From: Spirosoma fluviale
GTDB lineage: Bacteria > Bacteroidota > Bacteroidia > Cytophagales > Spirosomataceae
Reading direction: 5' to 3'
Assembly: GCA_945906915.1 (NCBI GenBank)
Contig: CAMDSI010000002.1
Coordinates: 1-42,954, forward strand
DNA length: 42,954 nucleotides
In this document: one piece after another, positions 38,756 through 42,954 of the stretch
Numbering within the stretch: position 1 is the stretch's first letter
How the letters are laid out: each line of letters opens with the position of its first letter
Notes under the pieces: model-generated
Told to the model about the DNA's origin: nothing
Seen by the model: the letters and a program-made list of their open reading frames with translations, nothing else
Databases searched by the model: none
Program-made: the position numbers and the translations under genes

Positions 38756-39271
38756 ATGAAAAAATTACTGTTAAGTATTCTTGTATTAGCAACAATGATT
38801 GCCTGTACATCTAAAGAAACAACAACTGAAGGAGAAGATCCTAATATGGTTTTGTTTAGAGAAAATGCGAAGGTTGTAGATGCTACCTTTAAAGCATACT
38901 GTAAGAAAGACATAAATGCATTTGCGTCTGCTTACTCTGATACAGTAAAATGCCATTCTGCGGTGTATGGTGAAAGCGATATTTCCAAAGCAGAAATCAT
39001 AAAAAGATCATTAGGCTTCTTCAAATTAGTCAATAATCTAACAGCAAAAGTCATTCTTTTACCTGGAGTAGATGAAACTACTTTAAAGCCAGATGGCTCC
39101 GTGAGAGCCTATATACTTTGGTCTGGAGATGCTGTAAACAAAGCTCCTAAAAGAGATTTGAAAGTCTATGCTAGTTACAAACTAGATAAAGATCACAAAA
39201 TCTATGACGCGGATGAATATTTTGACGTAACCGGCTTCGTTAATTACGCAACAGCAGCACCTGCTAAATAA
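38756..39271 (+). CDS. NTF2-like lipoprotein
   Basis: 'MKKLLLSILVLATMIACTSKE' lipobox; C-terminal 'YKLDKDHKIYDADEYFDVTGFVNYA'. Start moved to the ATG at 38756. Confidence 0.75.
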   Translation: MKKLLLSILVLATMIACTSKETTTEGEDPNMVLFRENAKVVDATFKAYCKKDINAFASAYSDTVKCHSAVYGESDISKAEIIKRSLGFFKLVNNLTAKVILLPGVDETTLKPDGSVRAYILWSGDAVNKAPKRDLKVYASYKLDKDHKIYDADEYFDVTGFVNYATAAPAK

Positions 39272-39296
39272 GTTTAAAGTTTTAAAAATTTGTGAA

Positions 39297-39321
39297 GAGA
39301 CCTCTGGAAATGGGGTCTCTT
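39297..39321 (+). terminator. Rho-independent terminator of lipoprotein gene
   Basis: AGAGACCtctggaaatggGGTCTCT followed by T7. Confidence 0.85.
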
Positions 39322-39363
39322 TTTTTGTTATGATGTTTAGATTTTTAGGACTTTGTTTAAAAC

Positions 39364-39392
39364 AAAAAAAACCACCTCGTTTGAGGTGGTTT
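39364..39392 (-). terminator. Rho-independent terminator of tRNA-Val
   Basis: On minus strand: AACCACCTCaaacGAGGTGGTT followed by T run, immediately 3' of the tRNA. Confidence 0.85.
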
Positions 39393-39395
39393 TTG

Positions 39396-39470
39396 TGGTC
39401 CCACAAGGATTCGAACCTTGGACCCCCTGCTTGTAAGGCAGGTGCTCTGAACCAGCTGAGCTATAGGACC
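39396..39470 (-). tRNA. tRNA-Val (anticodon UAC), CCA not encoded
   Basis: Minus strand GGTCCTATAGCTCAGCTGGTTCAGAGCACCTGCCTTACAAGCAGGGGGTCCAAGGTTCGAATCCTTGTGGGACCA; cloverleaf pairs, anticodon loop CTTACAA, T-loop TTCGAAT. Confidence 0.95.
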
Positions 39471-39618
39471 ATTTTCTTGAATTGGTTTGCAAATATCTTA
39501 TTTTAATTTAAAATATGCAAATCGGTCTTTGAAAAAAGGTGATTTTTTTTGATTCAGAGGCCTTTTTCGTTGATTATCTGCTTGAAACACACCATCTTTG
39601 CAGTGGAAAAATAATTTT

Positions 39619-40431
39619 ATGGAAACATTACTTTCAGTAGATGGAGTTGTCAGTTTATTGACATTAACCTTTTTGGAAATCGTTTTAGGAATTGATAATA
39701 TCATTTTCATTTCTATAGTGGCGTCAAGATTACCTAAAGAGGAGCAAAGTAAGGCACGAAATATTGGATTATTTTTAGCGATGGTGTTTCGAGTGGTTCT
39801 TTTGTTTGGAATTTCGATATTGATTTCCCTGCAGCAGCCTTTTTTTCATTTTGATACCTTTTTGCTTAAAGTCTCACCATCTGGTCAGGCGATCATTCTA
39901 TTTGTGGGTGGTTTGTTTTTAATTTATAAAGCGACGAATGAAATCTTCCAAAAATTAGAAGGGGAGGAGCAGGAAATTTCTAAAAGGGGTAAGGCCGTAA
40001 GTTCGGTTGCTCAAGTAGTAACTCAGATTGCCCTCATTAACTTAGTATTCTCAGTAGACTCTATTTTGACGGCTATTGGATTAAGTAACGATATGGGAGT
40101 GATGGTTATCGCGGTAGTTGTATCTGCGCTTATCATGATGGGTTTCTCTGGGCCTGTTGGTCGTTTTATTAACAATCACCCTTCATTACAGGTTTTAGGA
40201 TTATCCTTCTTAATCATGATCGGTTTCATGCTCATCGCAGAAGCGAGCCACGACTCCGAACTAACCATACTAGGCAATTCCATAGGTACAATCCCAAAAG
40301 GCTATTTATACTCTTCCATTGTTTTCTCTCTATTCGTGGAATTTGTGAATATTAAGATGCGCAAAAAATCAACGGATAAAGTAGAAATCCGAGATCTAAA
40401 GAACCAGGCGGAGCGCGAGGGTATCATATAA
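39619..40431 (+). CDS. TerC family integral membrane protein
   Basis: 'LTLTFLEIVLGIDNIIFISIVASRLPKEEQSKARNIGL', 'INLVFSVDSILTAIGLSND' TerC motifs. Confidence 0.95.
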   Translation: METLLSVDGVVSLLTLTFLEIVLGIDNIIFISIVASRLPKEEQSKARNIGLFLAMVFRVVLLFGISILISLQQPFFHFDTFLLKVSPSGQAIILFVGGLFLIYKATNEIFQKLEGEEQEISKRGKAVSSVAQVVTQIALINLVFSVDSILTAIGLSNDMGVMVIAVVVSALIMMGFSGPVGRFINNHPSLQVLGLSFLIMIGFMLIAEASHDSELTILGNSIGTIPKGYLYSSIVFSLFVEFVNIKMRKKSTDKVEIRDLKNQAEREGII

Positions 40432-40432
40432 C

Positions 40433-40458
40433 AAAAAAGCCCCTAATCGGGGCTTTTT
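40433..40458. terminator. Bidirectional rho-independent terminator
   Basis: aaaaaAGCCCCtaatcGGGGCTttttt between convergent genes. Confidence 0.88.
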
Positions 40459-40872
40459 CTATTTAATACTTTTCGCAATCGCCAGCAGCTCTTTAGCGCC
40501 ACCCTGCGGCAGGCCTAAGACCTTCTTCTTCACTTTGCCTGAGGCATCTAAAAAGAAGACGGTAGGATAACCTTCTAATGGATACATATTCGCTAAGGCT
40601 GGGCCTTCTCCCGCTTCCATGTCCACACCGATAGAAACGAAGTGTTCGTTAATGTAAGCGCCTAATTCTTTATTAGGGAATACATTCGTCTTTAATACCT
40701 TACAAGGTCCACACCAAGTTGTATATGCGTCGAACATAATGCCTTTGTTCTCTTTCTTGGCTTTGGCCATCGCTTGTCTGAAGCTTCCTTCGAAGAAACG
40801 TACACCAGCGGGCTCGTCTTGAGCGATGCTAGCAAATGAAACGAACAATAGGGCAAAAACGAATGATTTCAT
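40459..40872 (-). CDS. Thioredoxin-family protein, secreted
   Basis: Signal peptide; 'MFDAYTTWCGPCKVLKTNVFPNKELGAYINEHFVSIGVDME', 'YPTVFFLDASGKV'. Confidence 0.95.
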   Translation of the reverse strand: MKSFVFALLFVSFASIAQDEPAGVRFFEGSFRQAMAKAKKENKGIMFDAYTTWCGPCKVLKTNVFPNKELGAYINEHFVSIGVDMEAGEGPALANMYPLEGYPTVFFLDASGKVKKKVLGLPQGGAKELLAIAKSIK

Positions 40873-40957
40873 ATTTCAAAATTTAGTCCGAAGGAAATGA
40901 GTCCGAAGGATATTTATCTACACTCTATTATCTCTACTCTCTACTCTATAATCTCTC

Positions 40958-42082
40958 CTAGTTATAAGAGTTCAACATCACCGGCATCACCAGCAACAAC
41001 ACATCCTCATTCTCATCTTGATCCGAAGGAATAATCAAACCAGCCTTATTCGGCTCGCTTAATTTAATGTCTACGAATTTCGCGCCTAGGTTGCTTAACA
41101 GTTCAGAAACTAATTTCGCGTTAAAACCGATCTCCATCTCTTTTCCTGCATAGTCGCAAGCTAAGACTTCATTCGCCTCGTTCGAGTAATCTAAATCCTC
41201 TGCTGATAGCGTCAGCTTGTTAGCTGATAGCTTCAAGCGGATTTGGTGAGTAGTTTTATTCGAGTAGATCGAGATACGTTTTACGGAACTCAAGAACTCT
41301 AAACGGTTGATCGTTAAGATCTCGTTGTTTTCTTTCGGGATGGCGTTCTCGTATTCTGGGAAGCGCTCGTCGATGATGCGGCAGATAAGCGAGAAGCTTT
41401 GGAAGCTGAAGAAAGCGTTAGAAGCGCTGAATTCAACAGTTACGTTCGTGTCATCTGCAGGTAGCGTAGATTTTAATAGGGCCAAAGCCTTCTTCGGTAA
41501 TATCAAACTACTCTGTGCCTCTGGACGGATGTCATTACGACGGTAACGCACTAAACGGTGACCGTCAGTAGCTACGAAGTTCGTGTGATCGCCCATCATT
41601 TGGATTAAAACACCGGTCATCGCTGGACGCATATCGTCGTTTGAAACCGCTAATAAAGTATTTGCGATCGCTTCTCCTAAAACCATAGATGTCAAAGAAA
41701 TCGTTTGATTCTTCGCTACTTCTGGGATACGTGGGAAGTCGATAGGGTTTTCGCCGGATAATTTGAAACGACCGTTTTGAGTGGAGATCTCAGCGCCAAA
41801 AGTCGCTTGATCCGCCGAAATCGTCACCGGTTGTTCTGGTAAGCTACGTAAAGTCTCTAACAATAAACGCGCCGGTAAAGCGATCGATCCGTTTTCGAAT
41901 CCTTCCACTTCTAAACGCGTCGTCATCACCGTTTGTAAGTCTGATGCCGTTAAGATCAAGGTATTGCCCTCTAACTCCACTAAGATATTCTCTAAGATAG
42001 GAATGATAGGATTGCTAGCAACCACACCATTGATGGCTGATAATTGCTTTAATAAGACATTAGAGGCGACTAGAAACTTCAT
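40958..42082 (-). CDS. dnaN: DNA polymerase III subunit beta (sliding clamp)
   Basis: 'MKFLVASNVLLKQLSAINGVVASNPIIPILENILVELEGNTLILTASDLQ', 'FVATDGHRLVRY', C-terminal 'LLLVMPVML'. Confidence 0.98.
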   Translation of the reverse strand: MKFLVASNVLLKQLSAINGVVASNPIIPILENILVELEGNTLILTASDLQTVMTTRLEVEGFENGSIALPARLLLETLRSLPEQPVTISADQATFGAEISTQNGRFKLSGENPIDFPRIPEVAKNQTISLTSMVLGEAIANTLLAVSNDDMRPAMTGVLIQMMGDHTNFVATDGHRLVRYRRNDIRPEAQSSLILPKKALALLKSTLPADDTNVTVEFSASNAFFSFQSFSLICRIIDERFPEYENAIPKENNEILTINRLEFLSSVKRISIYSNKTTHQIRLKLSANKLTLSAEDLDYSNEANEVLACDYAGKEMEIGFNAKLVSELLSNLGAKFVDIKLSEPNKAGLIIPSDQDENEDVLLLVMPVMLNSYN

Positions 42083-42189
42083 TATATATTAGCTTTATGA
42101 TACGTGTAAAAGGGTTTTCGACAGGATGCCGTTCAAACCTTGAAGTTAAAATAATTTAGGCTTTCTACCAAAGCTTTTGGCATATGTAT

Positions 42190-42954
42190 TTACCGATTGT
42201 ATTTCCGCTTTCGGTAAAACACAACTCCTAAACTTAACAGCGTCGCAAAAAGTAGCGGCATCGCGATGTTAATCACTTGGTAGAAGGTGCCGTCTGCTTG
42301 GATTTTGGCCTTATCTAAAGGACGTAAGGTGATCGACTTAGATCGAGCCAATAAAGGCGAATTGTCATCGATTAAATACGCGAAGGCATTCAGTAGAAAG
42401 TCTTTATTCGCGAAGGTATTCTTCATAAACGGGTCAAAACCTAAAGGTAGCGACTGTTGCGATGGATAATCCACGCCATTCAAGGCGATATCTCCGTCAC
42501 CCACAACGATAATCGCGGATTCGGTGCTGCCGGAAGCCACAAAACTTGTGTCCTGTGTCAAATGCTGAAAAGCCGATTCGAATTTCCCTTCCACTAGATA
42601 AGCAGCCGTTTGAACGCCGGCATTGTAAGCAGCTGGGTCAAAATCCTTGCCGGCAGAACTGAAGGACAGTAAAGACGGGGCTTTGGCCACCTGCGTATAT
42701 TGACTGGTGCGTAATAAAGGCGTCTTACGTGTCGCGGCCCCAGAAATGGTATCGATGCTCGAAACGAAACGACCATAAATGGCATCTAAGTTTTTCGTGA
42801 TCAAAAAAGTAGGATTCCCATTTAATAGCGGGAAAGCTGGCCAAGGCATCAATTGAATATTCGACTTATTGCCCATATTGCCCACCTTGAGCGGAATCAT
42901 GCCAGAATTCTGCGCATCCTTCACCAGGTTCGCGTTTAAACGCAGACCATAATG
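42190..42954 (-). CDS. gldG: Gliding-motility ABC transporter component GldG, truncated at window edge
   Basis: Frame stays open to base 42954 (HYGLRLNANLVKDAQNSGMIPLKVGNMGNKSNIQLMPWPAFPLL...); C-terminal TM 'IAMPLLFATLLSLGVVFYRKRKYNR'. Confidence 0.9.
   Translation of the reverse strand, partial: HYGLRLNANLVKDAQNSGMIPLKVGNMGNKSNIQLMPWPAFPLLNGNPTFLITKNLDAIYGRFVSSIDTISGAATRKTPLLRTSQYTQVAKAPSLLSFSSAGKDFDPAAYNAGVQTAAYLVEGKFESAFQHLTQDTSFVASGSTESAIIVVGDGDIALNGVDYPSQQSLPLGFDPFMKNTFANKDFLLNAFAYLIDDNSPLLARSKSITLRPLDKAKIQADGTFYQVINIAMPLLFATLLSLGVVFYRKRKYNR

Noticed and set aside
39619-40431. TerC as part of a tellurium-resistance/Ter stress operon
   Set aside because: It is a lone TerC-family gene with no terABDEZ neighbours; TerC proteins commonly occur singly.
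1-42954. CRISPR array, rRNA, transposase/IS element, integrase
   Set aside because: No spaced direct-repeat array, no rRNA-like sequence and no transposase or integrase motif in any ORF.

Overview
The window looks like a chromosomal segment from a Bacteroidota bacterium (basis: a gldG homolog, dnaN, FISUMP, DUF5686-like and SOUL-type proteins; this is inference and no database was searched). Positions 1-20 kb hold mostly recognisable metabolic and envelope genes: a PQQ dehydrogenase with a C-terminal cytochrome c, an esterase, a class-C beta-lactamase-like hydrolase, a DUF1080 protein, SOUL, NTF2-like lipoproteins, Gfo/Idh/MocA, Rieske, FAS1, FISUMP, a sulfatase, an FMN glutamate-synthase-family protein and a thioesterase. 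Positions 20-37 kb form an accessory-looking, AT-rich block dominated by membrane proteins. It contains (a) a very tightly packed six-gene + strand operon, 20655-28447: DUF4407, a second TM/coiled-coil protein, a TM protein, a TM plus transglutaminase-like protein, a DUF350-like protein and a CASTOR/POLLUX-like channel with TrkA-N-like regions. It also contains (b) a bestrophin/DUF4239-like 4-TM protein and a DUF481-like outer-membrane protein, (c) a prokaryotic pentameric ligand-gated (Cys-loop family) channel homolog translationally coupled to a DUF1624/acyltransferase-like membrane protein, and (d) an ankyrin/FISUMP/TM operon plus tandem small secreted paralogs. The 3' end of tRNA-Val(UAC) and its terminator are imperfectly duplicated at 37.5 kb, which could be an old integration scar. 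Positions 39.6-42.95 kb hold TerC, thioredoxin, dnaN and gldG (truncated by the window edge). The best candidate for an undescribed system is the 20.6-32.3 kb membrane/ion-channel cluster. No CRISPR array, rRNA, transposase or integrase was seen.
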